Source of the DNA: MFD09286-c1 sp963701015
Lineage (GTDB): Bacteria; Bacteroidota; Bacteroidia; Bacteroidales; DTGW01
DNA length: 64,000 bases
NCBI GenBank assembly: GCA_963701015.1
Contig: OY969556.1
Location: 4,278,001 to 4,342,000, forward strand
Reading direction: 5' to 3'
Shown here: positions 9,977 through 19,191 of the stretch, piece after piece
How the letters are laid out: each line of letters begins with the position of its first letter
How positions within the stretch are numbered: the stretch's first letter is position 1
Translations under genes and position numbers: made by a program
Notes under the pieces: model-generated
Told to the model about the DNA's origin: nothing
The model's input: only the letters and a program-made list of their open reading frames with translations
Databases searched by the model: none

Positions 9977-10855
9977 TTACTTACTCGAATGAAATAAGAA
10001 GTCTTTTTCTTCTTTTGACAAACTCTCGTAACCACCTTTGCTGATCTTGTCTAATATCCGGTCAATTTCTTTTTGTTTATCGACCTTCATTTTATTGTAT
10101 TCCATGTCATCGGAAGTACGTCTATAGTTGACTTTAAGCTTTTCACGACGTTTAAAAAATCCAAAAAAAGTATTTAAAAATTTTGTAAACCCTTTTGTAA
10201 TATCCTTCCCTTTTAGATAACGTATGCCATAAAAATAGCCAAAAGCAGCTCCTCCCAAATGTGCAATATGCCCACCGGCATTGCTCGATTGAACACTCAA
10301 TAAATCGAGGATTATTGTAACAATTGCAATATATTTTAGTTTTACCGGTCCAAATAAAAACAGGTTAATTGTATAACCGGGCATAATAGTTGAAATAGCA
10401 ATAACAATAGCCATAATTGCTGCCGAAGCCCCAACCATTGATGAACCAAATTTGACATATTCGAAAACCGGGAAAATATTATAAGTAACCGAATACAATA
10501 TTGCACCGGCAAAACCTCCCAATAAATAAACACTTAATAATTTTTTCTCATCAAGAAATTGAAGAAAAATTTGCCCAAACCAATACAGCCAAAGTAAATT
10601 AAAAAGAATATGCCAAATACTTGCATGCATGAACATGTAGGTGATTATAGTCCATGGCCTGAAAATTAATGAGCCAAAATTTGAAGGATAAGCTAACCAA
10701 TAGTCAAATTCAGCATCTAATGAAACGCGGGTAATTAAAAAGCTTAAAAGATTAGCAATGCCAACAACAAGAAATACAGCAACATTAATGTAAATAAGCC
10801 TTATAACATAATTTCCCTGTCGGAAGTTTTGTTTTAAGTCATCAAAAATTCCCAT
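9977..10855 (-). CDS. Rhomboid-family intramembrane serine protease (downstream copy)
   Basis: A 292-residue multi-pass membrane protein. Rhomboid motifs are present: HILFNLLWLYWFG (HxxxN helix), VGASAAIMAI carrying the nucleophile Ser, and HIAHLGGAAFGYFYG carrying the catalytic His. The Ser motif reads GASA rather than the usual GASG, but the Ser-His dyad is intact. It ends in a charged cytoplasmic tail of about 70 residues. It follows the rhomboid at 10881-11681 with a 25-base gap, so the two form a tandem pair. Rhomboids cut transmembrane helices of substrate proteins; no substrate is evident. Confidence 0.88.
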   Translation of the reverse strand: MGIFDDLKQNFRQGNYVIRLIYINVAVFLVVGIANLLSFLITRVSLDAEFDYWLAYPSNFGSLIFRPWTIITYMFMHASIWHILFNLLWLYWFGQIFLQFLDEKKLLSVYLLGGFAGAILYSVTYNIFPVFEYVKFGSSMVGASAAIMAIVIAISTIMPGYTINLFLFGPVKLKYIAIVTIILDLLSVQSSNAGGHIAHLGGAAFGYFYGIRYLKGKDITKGFTKFLNTFFGFFKRREKLKVNYRRTSDDMEYNKMKVDKQKEIDRILDKISKGGYESLSKEEKDFLFHSSK

Positions 10856-10880
10856 AGTTTTATTTATTCAGAATTTAATT

Positions 10881-11681
10881 TTAATAAAAATGTCTCCTGT
10901 CCTTTTGCCACATTTTAATCATAATAAAACCAAAAATCATTCCACCAATGTGAGCAACATGAGCAACTGCATCTCCAGGTTGTGAAATAGAGAAATATAA
11001 TTCAATACCGCCGTAAATTAACACAACGTATTTTGCTTTAATAGGAATAGGTGGTATTAGCAACATTAATTGGGTATTTGGGAATAGCATGCCAAAACCA
11101 AGCAATACGCCAAACACAGCTCCTGATGCTCCAATTGTTGGAATATTGTACATTTCCTGAATATGGTTGTTCACCATATCAATAGCCGAATTAATAAATT
11201 GTGGATCCTTTGGTGCTTGCGACCATTGGTTTATGAAGTCATAAACCTCACGATTTGGTGAAGTTACATAATGCTTAATAAACCCTTGTAAAAGTTCTGG
11301 CGAAGGTGTATTAATAAACGCATGAGCAGCGGTAATCATGGGTTTAAATTCGAGATAATTCACAAATGTGTAGAACAAGGCAGCTCCTACACCTGTGACA
11401 AAGTAAAAAATAAGGAACCGTTTGCTTCCCCAAACTTGTTCAAGAGCAGAACCAAATAAAAATAATGCATACATATTCATTAAAATGTGGAAAAAACCAC
11501 CATGCATAAACATGTATGTGATATACTGATATATATGAAACTTAGGTGATTGAAAATAAAATAAGCCTAAATAATTATCCAAATCAATTCCGTAATAGCT
11601 ACTGATTGCCCATGTAGCAAGCCACATAAGTACATTTATAATTATCAGGTTCTTTATTGCAGGAGGCATTCTGAAGAACAT
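10881..11681 (-). CDS. Rhomboid-family intramembrane serine protease (upstream copy)
   Basis: A 266-residue multi-pass membrane protein with the full rhomboid motif set: HILMNMYALFLFG, IGASGAVFGVLLGFG (nucleophile Ser in GASG) and HVAHIGGMIFGF (catalytic His). A soluble insert at about 115-175 separates early helices from the catalytic ones. It is the first gene of the tandem pair. The two copies differ strongly in loops and tails, so this is an old duplication or two separate lineages rather than a recent copy. Confidence 0.9.
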   Translation of the reverse strand: MFFRMPPAIKNLIIINVLMWLATWAISSYYGIDLDNYLGLFYFQSPKFHIYQYITYMFMHGGFFHILMNMYALFLFGSALEQVWGSKRFLIFYFVTGVGAALFYTFVNYLEFKPMITAAHAFINTPSPELLQGFIKHYVTSPNREVYDFINQWSQAPKDPQFINSAIDMVNNHIQEMYNIPTIGASGAVFGVLLGFGMLFPNTQLMLLIPPIPIKAKYVVLIYGGIELYFSISQPGDAVAHVAHIGGMIFGFIMIKMWQKDRRHFY

Positions 11682-11982
11682 AAAATCCTTTCTTTTTTAT
11701 TGAATTACAAAAATACTAAAATTTATCACTATCAATTGATGTTTTGTTAATGTCAATCGTGTAGAATTCTTAATTATTGTTATGCAATTTTGTTGGGGAA
11801 TTTATATTTTATAAACAAAACAACACATGTAAAAAATAAAAGAGCCCCAACTTTTATGGGACTCTTTTATCACTAACCAATTAAAACTAAACCTTAAAAA
11901 ACCTAATTTATATTTATAAAACTAAATTTTATCAATTCTATTTTATCGAAGTTCAGAATTTTGCTTTTTTTAACTTATTTCA
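11682..11982. other. Intergenic stretch with one terminator
   Basis: About 300 AT-rich bases between the LiaF-like gene and the rhomboid pair. It holds the terminator at 11837-11869 and presumably the rhomboid promoter near 11690-11800. I see no ORF or RNA gene. Confidence 0.55.
11837..11869 (-). terminator. Rho-independent terminator of the LiaF-like gene
   Basis: Inverted repeat TAAAAGAGCCCC / GGGACTCTTTTA with a 9-base loop, read on the minus strand with one G-U pair. The end of the stem doubles as the T-run. It lies about 115 bases past the stop of the gene at 11983-12522. Confidence 0.7.
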
Positions 11983-12522
11983 TTAATAGGTTATAACTTG
12001 TAAACCGCCGAATGCAATATCAGCTTTTATATCAAGGTAGGGTTTTGAGGTATCCAAACTATCGGAAGAGTATATAGTAGAGCCAAAAGCCGCTGTATTT
12101 CCATTTGGCAAATGGGCACCAGAAAAAGCTGCATCAACACTAATTTTTACAGGCATATCTTTTCTAATTCTAACTTCAGAACCGCCAAAAACTGTATTAA
12201 TTTTTATATACGTTGGTCCGGTAGGGTTTAAAATTATATCTCTGAAGTCGAAATTACCTTTGCTAAATACAACGTTGTATTCCTTGCCACTTTCGGCTTT
12301 TGAGAAATGTGACTCACCAAACACAACATCTGAATCGGTTTTTCTTTCACCAAAAAACCGGAAACTTCCACCAACCAATATCTTTATTCCCAAATAAATA
12401 AATACTACTGCTACCAATACTTTAAATATGGGAAAATCGACATTGAAAACAATTTTAACGATGAGGCTTAATCCTATCACGATTAATATAATCCCCCAAA
12501 ATAATCCTGAACCCATTTTCAT
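11983..12522 (-). CDS. LiaF-like / DUF5668 membrane protein
   Basis: A 179-residue protein with two N-terminal hydrophobic helices (WGIILIVIGLSLIVKIVF and FKVLVAVVFIYLGIKIL). The C-terminal beta-rich domain carries repeated FGxSxF/FGG motifs (VVFGESHFSKA, TVFGGSEVRI, AFGSTIY, AFGGLQVITY), as in the cell-wall-stress proteins of the LiaF/YvqF group. In Bacillota LiaF restrains the LiaS kinase. In Bacteroidota these are usually orphan genes and no two-component genes are adjacent here, so the role is open. Confidence 0.65.
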   Translation of the reverse strand: MKMGSGLFWGIILIVIGLSLIVKIVFNVDFPIFKVLVAVVFIYLGIKILVGGSFRFFGERKTDSDVVFGESHFSKAESGKEYNVVFSKGNFDFRDIILNPTGPTYIKINTVFGGSEVRIRKDMPVKISVDAAFSGAHLPNGNTAAFGSTIYSSDSLDTSKPYLDIKADIAFGGLQVITY

Positions 12523-12717
12523 AACAATTTAATTATTAATATTTGATACAAAAATAAAGCTGTAACAATCTTTATTCCATATAAATTCCGGCAAACTGCC
12601 AAACTAAATCGGTAAAACTTAAAATATTGGGTTTAGGGTGTCAAAATGTCGGAATATTAAAATTGGCAAAAATTTTGTTCATTTGCGGCTTAGAATACTT
12701 TAAAGTGTTAATGAAGT

Positions 12718-13344
12718 ATGAAAAAAGGTAAAGACAAGAACGAGGAAAATGAAATGAAACAGGAAAATACTGACAATTTAACTTCACAAAATGAAGAACA
12801 AATTCCACAATCGGAAAATTCGACAGTAGAAGAATTGGTTGTTGAAGACAATAAACAAGAACCTGTAAATGAAATGCAGGAAACACAGGAACAAAAGGAT
12901 GAACCTAATTATGAATTTTTAGTGGCTGAATGGAAAGATAAATATATACGATTGTCGGCAGAGTTCGATAATTACCGGAAACGTACTTTAAAAGAAAAAA
13001 TTGATTTGACAAAATATGCCGGTGAAGATTTATTGAAAAGTATTTTACCTGTAGTTGACGATTTTGAGCGTGGGCTTAAAACTATTGATCAGTCAAAAGA
13101 CATGGAGGCAGTGAAAGAGGGAATACTTTTAATTTACAATAAATTTAGCGAGTTTCTGAAACAAAAAGGCATAAAAGAAATTGAAACAAAGGATAGTGAA
13201 TTTAATACCGATTTTCATGAAGCCATCACAAAAATTCCTGTTGAAGATAAATCGTTAAGCGGAAAAATTGTTGATGTTGTTCAAAAAGGTTATATGCTTG
13301 ATGAAAAAATAATTCGACATTCAAAAGTGGTCGTTGGTGAATAA
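12718..13344 (+). CDS. grpE: Nucleotide exchange factor GrpE
   Basis: A 208-residue GrpE. An acidic, low-complexity N-terminus (about 1-65) precedes the coiled coil (EWKDKYIRLSAEFDNYRKRT) and the beta-domain near the end (FHEAITKIPV.., VVQKGYMLDEKIIRHSKVVVGE). It releases ADP from DnaK in the cytoplasmic Hsp70 cycle. dnaJ follows on the same strand 168 bases downstream; dnaK and hrcA are not adjacent. No CIRCE element was seen upstream. Confidence 0.95.
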   Translation: MKKGKDKNEENEMKQENTDNLTSQNEEQIPQSENSTVEELVVEDNKQEPVNEMQETQEQKDEPNYEFLVAEWKDKYIRLSAEFDNYRKRTLKEKIDLTKYAGEDLLKSILPVVDDFERGLKTIDQSKDMEAVKEGILLIYNKFSEFLKQKGIKEIETKDSEFNTDFHEAITKIPVEDKSLSGKIVDVVQKGYMLDEKIIRHSKVVVGE

Positions 13345-13512
13345 ATAATGAAGGTTTAAAGATTTTTGACAATTAGTTAAAAGCGGAATTTTATAATAGT
13401 TTACCAAGTTTAGAGCTTTTTTCTAAATACTAAAAAACCTTTATTGTTTTAATAAGTTAATTATGAAATTTTCTGTCAAAATAACCGGACAGTACACATA
13501 TAAATAAAAAAG

Positions 13513-14670
13513 ATGTCTGCAAAGCGTGATTATTACGAAATACTTGGGGTTCAGAAAGGTGCTTCGAAAGAAGAATTAAAAAAAGCCTATCGCCAAATGG
13601 CTATAAAATATCATCCCGATAAAAATCCCGGAGATAAAGCCTCAGAAGAAAAATTCAAAGAAGCAGCTGAAGCATATGAAGTGCTTGGCGACGACGAAAA
13701 ACGTGCACGTTACGACAGATATGGACATGCAGGTGTAGGAAGTGCAGCAAGTGGTGGAGGTTTTAGTGGTGGCGGAATGTCAATGGAAGATATATTCTCA
13801 CACTTTGGCGACATTTTTGGCGGACATTTTGGTGGTTTTGGATTTGGTGACGAAGGCAATAGCCGTGGACAACGAGTTTCGAAAGGCCAAAACCTGCGGG
13901 TAAAAGTTAAACTTACCCTCGAAGAAATTGCTACTGGTGTTGAAAAGAAGATAAAGGTAAATAAATATGTTTCATGCACATCATGCAGTGGCACAGGTGC
14001 AGCAGCAGGTTCATCACATTCAACCTGTTCAACCTGCCATGGACGTGGAGTTGTAACACGTGTTACCAATACTTTTTTAGGCCAGATGCAAACTTCAACC
14101 ACTTGTCCGAATTGCGGTGGCGAAGGCAAAGTGATTACACAAAAGTGTTCGAAATGTTATGGCGAAGGCATTGTTAAAGATGATGAAATTATTACTGTAA
14201 ATATTCCTGCCGGTGTTGCGGAAGGCATGCAAATGACAGTTTCTGGTAAAGGTAATGCAGCAAGGCGAGGCGGTGTGAATGGCGATTTAGTAGTCATTTT
14301 TTCCGAAGATAAACATCCTGAATTGGTTCGTGATGGGAACGACTTATATTTCAGTCTTTTTGTTAGTTTCCCAGATGCCGCATTAGGAGCACCAATTGAA
14401 ATCCCTACTTTGGACGGGAAAGTTAAAATAAAACTTGAACCAGGTACACAGCCTGGAAAGCTTTTAAGACTTAAAGGGAAAGGCTTGCCCGAAGTGAATA
14501 GTTATGGCAAAGGTGATTTACTGGTTCATGTTAATGTTTGGGTTCCCAAAACTATGTCGAAGGAAGAACGAAAGGTTATTGAAAAAATGAACGAATCGCC
14601 AAATTTTATTCCCAAGCCCGACAAAGATGACAAAAATATCTTTGAACGCATGCGTGGATATTTCGAATAG
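13513..14670 (+). CDS. dnaJ: Chaperone protein DnaJ
   Basis: A 385-residue type I DnaJ with all parts. The J-domain has the HPD tripeptide (KYHPDKNPG), followed by a Gly/Phe-rich linker (about 75-115). Four zinc-binding repeats follow (CTSCSGTG, CSTCHGRG, CPNCGGEG, CSKCYGEG), then the C-terminal substrate-binding domains. It stimulates DnaK ATPase and delivers unfolded clients. It pairs with grpE just upstream. Confidence 0.97.
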   Translation: MSAKRDYYEILGVQKGASKEELKKAYRQMAIKYHPDKNPGDKASEEKFKEAAEAYEVLGDDEKRARYDRYGHAGVGSAASGGGFSGGGMSMEDIFSHFGDIFGGHFGGFGFGDEGNSRGQRVSKGQNLRVKVKLTLEEIATGVEKKIKVNKYVSCTSCSGTGAAAGSSHSTCSTCHGRGVVTRVTNTFLGQMQTSTTCPNCGGEGKVITQKCSKCYGEGIVKDDEIITVNIPAGVAEGMQMTVSGKGNAARRGGVNGDLVVIFSEDKHPELVRDGNDLYFSLFVSFPDAALGAPIEIPTLDGKVKIKLEPGTQPGKLLRLKGKGLPEVNSYGKGDLLVHVNVWVPKTMSKEERKVIEKMNESPNFIPKPDKDDKNIFERMRGYFE

Positions 14671-14683
14671 GATTTTCTAATTA

Positions 14684-15529
14684 TCACTTCAAATGTTTTT
14701 CGGCATGGTATGATGAGCGAACCAATGGTGCGCTTTCTACCATTTGAAAACCTTTCTTTAGACCAATAAATTTATATTCCTCAAATTTATCGGGGTGAAT
14801 ATATTCCACAACCGGGTGGTTTTCTTTTGTCGGTTGAAGATATTGGCCAATGGTCATTATTTTGCAATTTACTTCCAATAAATCATCCATCGTTTCGACG
14901 ATTTCATTTTCAGTTTCTCCTAAACCCAGCATTATTCCACTTTTCGAAACTTTTCCCATTTCCGAAATATGCTTAATTATTGCTAAGCTGGTATTGTACT
15001 GAGCTTTGGTGCGAATTTGAGGTGTTAACCTGCGCGAAGTTTCAAGGTTATGAGAAATAATTTCAGGATTTGCCTCAATAACCTTTTCTAAGAATTTTAA
15101 ATTGCCCTGAAAATCAGGAATTAAAACTTCCAATGTTGTTGCCGCATTAACTTCTTTAACGGTTTGGATTGTTTTTGCCCAGAACCCTGCACCAAAATCT
15201 GGCAAATCATCTCGGTCAACCGAAGTAATAACTGCATGTTTTAATTTCATTAACCGAATTGAACGGGCAACTCTCGAAGGCTCATTCATATCAACCGGCA
15301 AAGGTTTCCCGGAAGTAACATTACAAAATTTGCATGCCCGTGTGCAAATGTTGCCTAAAATCATAAAGGTAGCTGTTCCATTTGCCCAACATTCGGGCAT
15401 ATTCGGGCAATCGCCGCTTTGACAAATTGTATGCAAACTATTTTCGCGTACTATATTTCGGACATTTTGATACTCGCCATTTGCAGCAAGTCGTATTTTT
15501 AGCCATTCGGGTTTTCGCTGTATATTCAA
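14684..15529 (-). CDS. lipA: Lipoyl synthase
   Basis: A 281-residue radical-SAM enzyme. It shows the auxiliary-cluster motif CQSGDCPNMPEC and the radical-SAM CTRACKFC (CxxxCxxC), with the conserved C-terminal RSSYHAEKH. It inserts two sulfurs into protein-bound octanoate, producing the lipoyl group used by E2 subunits such as that at 5694-7034. The gene is convergent with dnaJ. lipB is not in the window. Confidence 0.96.
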   Translation of the reverse strand: MNIQRKPEWLKIRLAANGEYQNVRNIVRENSLHTICQSGDCPNMPECWANGTATFMILGNICTRACKFCNVTSGKPLPVDMNEPSRVARSIRLMKLKHAVITSVDRDDLPDFGAGFWAKTIQTVKEVNAATTLEVLIPDFQGNLKFLEKVIEANPEIISHNLETSRRLTPQIRTKAQYNTSLAIIKHISEMGKVSKSGIMLGLGETENEIVETMDDLLEVNCKIMTIGQYLQPTKENHPVVEYIHPDKFEEYKFIGLKKGFQMVESAPLVRSSYHAEKHLK

Positions 15530-15720
15530 TTTTAGTTAGATTAAGCTTTGATATTTATAATTAAGCTCGTCGTTATAATTTATGTAATTTTATTGTTTAC
15601 CGAAACAGGAAAAAAGGAAACCGGAAATCGGATTTGTTTATTATATTTTCTCCTTTAATCCACAATTTGTAATCCTTAATTATCAATTTATACTTTGTTT
15701 TTGTCTCTTGGTTCTATTTA

Positions 15721-16515
15721 TCAAATCGCAACTTCTCCTTTTATATGCGGATGTGGGTCATAACCAATCAGTTCAAAATCTTCAAATTTAAAATCAAAAA
15801 TATTTTTTACTTGCGGGTTAATTTTCATTTCTGGTAGTTTCCGCGGTTCACGCGTTAATTGCAGGTTTACCTGTTCAATATGGTTAAGATAAATATGGGC
15901 ATCGCCCAAAGTATGCACAAAATCGCCGGGCTTTAACCCGGTTACTTGTGCAATCATTAAAGTTAATAAAGCATACGAAGCAATATTAAATGGCACTCCA
16001 AGAAAAATATCAGCGCTGCGTTGATATAACTGGCACGAAAGTTTTCCGTCGGCAACATAAAATTGAAACATTGTATGGCAGGGTGGCAAAGCCATTTTTT
16101 CTATTTCGCCTACATTCCAGGCACTAACAATCATCCTGCGTGAGTCGGGTTTATTCTTAATCAATTCAATTAGTTCCGTAATCTGGTCAATGTGCCTTCC
16201 ATCTGTAGTTGGCCACGAACGCCATTGGTAACCATAAACAGGACCGAGGTTTCCATTTTTATCGGCCCATTCATTCCATATGGACACATTGTTATCTTTT
16301 AAATATTTTATGTTGGTGTCGCCCTTTAAAAACCAAAGCAATTCATGAATTATTGAACGTGTATGTAATTTTTTCGTTGTCAATAAGGGAAACCCATCTT
16401 CGAGATTAAACCGCATTTGGTATCCGAAAACACTAATGGTTCCGGTTCCAGTACGGTCGCTTTTTTTTGTGCCGTTTTTTTGCACATACCTTAGTAAATC
16501 GAGATATTGGTTCAT
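15721..16515 (-). CDS. thyA: Thymidylate synthase
   Basis: A 264-residue ThyA, the usual length. It has the nucleophile motif LPPCHTMFQFYV, the phosphate-binding GTGTISVFGYQMRFNL with the DRTG just before it, and the C-terminal YDPHPHIKGEVAI. It methylates dUMP to dTMP using methylene-tetrahydrofolate and releases dihydrofolate. The dihydrofolate is recycled by DHFR, encoded 2 kb away on the other strand (18688-19191). It follows the Gate-domain gene by 5 bases and is probably cotranscribed with it. Confidence 0.97.
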   Translation of the reverse strand: MNQYLDLLRYVQKNGTKKSDRTGTGTISVFGYQMRFNLEDGFPLLTTKKLHTRSIIHELLWFLKGDTNIKYLKDNNVSIWNEWADKNGNLGPVYGYQWRSWPTTDGRHIDQITELIELIKNKPDSRRMIVSAWNVGEIEKMALPPCHTMFQFYVADGKLSCQLYQRSADIFLGVPFNIASYALLTLMIAQVTGLKPGDFVHTLGDAHIYLNHIEQVNLQLTREPRKLPEMKINPQVKNIFDFKFEDFELIGYDPHPHIKGEVAI

Positions 16516-16520
16516 TTTAC

Positions 16521-17462
16521 TTATAAATTAGTTTTTTTGAAAATATATTTTTCAAGCCTGTAAAGCCAAACAACAGCAATAGCAATAATAATACGAGGAA
16601 ACAATAACCATGAAATTGCTACACCTATAGAAAAAAACAATAATGTGTCTTCTAAAAGTGAATGGCTAACAGCAATATGTTGGTTCAACATATTTGCATC
16701 GTGCAAAGATATTTTACCATTTTCAACCTGTTCAAACATAATAGCCGAACCATAAGTCAATCCTATTGTATTGGCAATTATCCAGTGAAATGAAATTTTC
16801 GATGATAATCCCAAAGGTGCCATCAAAGGTCGGAATATTCTTGATAAAATATCCATTACCCCAAATTCATCCAAAATTTTTTGAAGGAACATTAGTCCGG
16901 TAACTATTAAAATCAATTTCAAACTTAGCCAAAATGAAATTGAAAACCATGAATGAAAAACTTCAGTAATACTTCCATAGTAAACATTGTGTGATGAAAA
17001 CGATGAAGTATGCAAAGTTTTAGGCAACAACCAGTTTAACGCTGCCGCTGCAATAAAACTGCTAATTATCCGAAGCAGGATTATTCGCAATACATTTGAC
17101 CCTGTTCGCTTTTGAATGGTTGTTTCAACAATCATATTATGAGCAATAAGACACATAACTGCTAAAATGGTTATTTCGCGCATGTTCAGCGCCAATGTAC
17201 CAATTACTGCAATTGCAGCATAAATATTTAATAAAACACAGGTAATATATACCAAAGCCGATTCTCCATGAAGTCCAATATGCTTAAAAACAGGACTTAA
17301 GAAATAGGATATATACTGGAGTATTCCAAAGTATTGCAAAACCATAACTGCCAGTGAAATAGGCAACATAATTCGAATTATCCACCAGGCAGTACTTAAA
17401 GCCTTTTTGTAAGAATTTCGGAAACAACTAAAAATTCTAATGGCAAAACCGTCACCCTTCAT
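16521..17462 (-). CDS. Nucleoside-recognition (Gate) domain membrane protein
   Basis: A 313-residue protein with about eight hydrophobic helices, built as two copies of the Gate/nucleoside-recognition domain (N-terminal AWWIIRIMLPISLAVMVLQYFG; second half GLSSKISFHWIIANTIGLTYGSAIMFE). It resembles SpoVAE/SpmA/YjiH-like proteins and the core of concentrative nucleoside transporters. Transport of a nucleoside or related solute is possible but unproven. It is translationally close to thyA, which may hint at nucleotide metabolism. Confidence 0.65.
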   Translation of the reverse strand: MKGDGFAIRIFSCFRNSYKKALSTAWWIIRIMLPISLAVMVLQYFGILQYISYFLSPVFKHIGLHGESALVYITCVLLNIYAAIAVIGTLALNMREITILAVMCLIAHNMIVETTIQKRTGSNVLRIILLRIISSFIAAAALNWLLPKTLHTSSFSSHNVYYGSITEVFHSWFSISFWLSLKLILIVTGLMFLQKILDEFGVMDILSRIFRPLMAPLGLSSKISFHWIIANTIGLTYGSAIMFEQVENGKISLHDANMLNQHIAVSHSLLEDTLLFFSIGVAISWLLFPRIIIAIAVVWLYRLEKYIFKKTNL

Positions 17463-17686
17463 TTTATAAAAATCAATTTACAAATCAACTAATAAAATTT
17501 AGAATCATACATCATAATTTATTAACAAAAAGCGAATATTTACAATTGGTTAATATTGATAATATGCAACCTCACAAAGGTTTTAGTAAATTCAATGCTT
17601 GGTTTATTAACAAGTAAATTCAATCACATAAATTTGTTATTTGGCAAAATCATGTGAGTTTCATATATTTGACAATCTTTAAGCGT

Positions 17687-18649
17687 ATGAAGCATTATTT
17701 TAGCATATCTGTTTTTTTGTTAGTTTTTACCAATGGGTTAACTTTTGGACAATTTACATTTACCGCGAATAAAATTACTGGTTCTATTTTTTGCGCTCCT
17801 GCCGATGACAGCGTTTTAATTACTTTAACTTCAAGTTATCAAATTCAAAATGACACAACTTACAAATGGAATTTTGGTAATGATTCTTCGTCCACAGGAG
17901 TGCCTGCCCATGTTGTTTATAGAAGTGGCATTTATAAGGTTATCCTAACAAAAACTGTTAAAACAAATCCGACAATTTTAATTAATGATATGCTTACTTT
18001 ATATATCAGACCTCACCCAAATGCTTATTTTACGGTTGCTGATACAATAATTAGTGGAAAAAATTTAGATTATATATTTAGAAGTGGGAAAGCTCCTGAT
18101 TCAATTTTATATAAACAAAGTTCTGCATCAAAAATAAGCAATGTCAGAATTGACAGCATTTATTACTGGTACAATTGGAATTTATTAGATAGTGCCGATA
18201 TAAACTCAATTTATAAACCTGGCAGCCATAAATCAGACACATCCAAATATCGTGTTCCTTATCGGGATACATTATTGTATAATTTTACAACTGAAGGCAG
18301 GTATAATATGCATTTAAAAGTGAATGATTATTTTGGTTGTACCGATAGTTATAATTCAATGTTTTATGTTTCGCAGAAACTAAAAATACCGAATGCCTTT
18401 ACTCCAAATGGAGATGGGCAAAATGACTATTTCCAGGTACAAACGAATGGACGGACAGTTTATTCCCTTAAAATATTTACCCAAACCGGCTTATTAATTT
18501 TTGACTCCAAATCGAAATCCATTTTATGGGACGGCATGAGCAACAGTGGATCTCCTGTGGTTTCCGGAACATATTATTATGTTATTGAACCTGTTGAGAA
18601 TGCCGAAGGACAAGCTAAACGCATTGGGTTTCTTGTTCTTTTCAGGTAA
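17687..18649 (+). CDS. Secreted protein with T9SS type B (CHU_C) sorting domain
   Basis: Start placed at the ATG at 17687. A GTG at 17654 in the same frame adds 11 residues ahead of a good signal peptide (MKHYFSISVFLLVFTNGLTFGQ) and is less likely. The middle holds PKD-like beta repeats (YKWNFGNDSSSTGVPAHVVYRSGIYKVILT). The C-terminus is a gliding-motility-associated/type B sorting domain (IPNAFTPNGDGQNDYFQV, WDGMSNSGSPVVSGTYYYVI). It is probably exported through the type IX system whose parts are encoded at 35-51 kb. Substrate or binding role unknown. Confidence 0.8.
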   Translation: MKHYFSISVFLLVFTNGLTFGQFTFTANKITGSIFCAPADDSVLITLTSSYQIQNDTTYKWNFGNDSSSTGVPAHVVYRSGIYKVILTKTVKTNPTILINDMLTLYIRPHPNAYFTVADTIISGKNLDYIFRSGKAPDSILYKQSSASKISNVRIDSIYYWYNWNLLDSADINSIYKPGSHKSDTSKYRVPYRDTLLYNFTTEGRYNMHLKVNDYFGCTDSYNSMFYVSQKLKIPNAFTPNGDGQNDYFQVQTNGRTVYSLKIFTQTGLLIFDSKSKSILWDGMSNSGSPVVSGTYYYVIEPVENAEGQAKRIGFLVLFR

Positions 18650-18687
18650 AAACTACTATTAATTTATTTCTGAATAATTGTTTAAAA

Positions 18688-19191
18688 ATGCTTCAAACTA
18701 CAAAGCCTTTATCTATAATAGTTGCAGTGGCCGAAAATTATGCCATTGGTAAAAATAACCAGCTTTTATGGCACATTTCCGAAGATTTGAAATGGTTTAA
18801 AAAAAATACTTCCGGACATACAGTAATTATGGGTAAGAACACGTATTATTCCTTACCGTTTCAACCTTTGCCCAAAAGAAGGAATATTGTAATTTCGGAT
18901 GTTAAAGACGAATTGATTCAAGGTTGCGACATGGCTTATAGTATAGAAGATGCTGTTTCATTGGCTGATAATTACAGTGAAAATTTTATCATGGGTGGCG
19001 CATCTATTTACAAGCAATTTTTTCCAATTGTTCAGAAACTTTATATTACATGGGTTCACAAATCATATGAGGCTGATACTTTTTTCCCTAAAGTGGATGA
19101 AAAAGTATGGAAATTGGTTGAAAAAATTAATCAGCAAGAAACCCAGAATGATGAATTGGTTTACGATTTTTGTATTTATCAAAAAAAATGA
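18688..19191 (+). CDS. folA: Dihydrofolate reductase
   Basis: A 167-residue DHFR. It has VAVAENYAIGKNNQLLWHISEDLKWFK (substrate and Met20-loop region), TVIMGKNTYYSLP, and FIMGGASIYKQF (NADPH-binding GG). It reduces dihydrofolate to tetrahydrofolate, closing the cycle with ThyA. The TGA stop overlaps the priA ATG as ATGA, which suggests translational coupling. Confidence 0.96.
   Translation: MLQTTKPLSIIVAVAENYAIGKNNQLLWHISEDLKWFKKNTSGHTVIMGKNTYYSLPFQPLPKRRNIVISDVKDELIQGCDMAYSIEDAVSLADNYSENFIMGGASIYKQFFPIVQKLYITWVHKSYEADTFFPKVDEKVWKLVEKINQQETQNDELVYDFCIYQKK

Noticed and set aside
13710..14129. A 139-codon minus-strand frame inside dnaJ
   Set aside because: It is antisense to the Gly-rich and zinc-finger part of dnaJ, whose composition keeps the opposite strand open.
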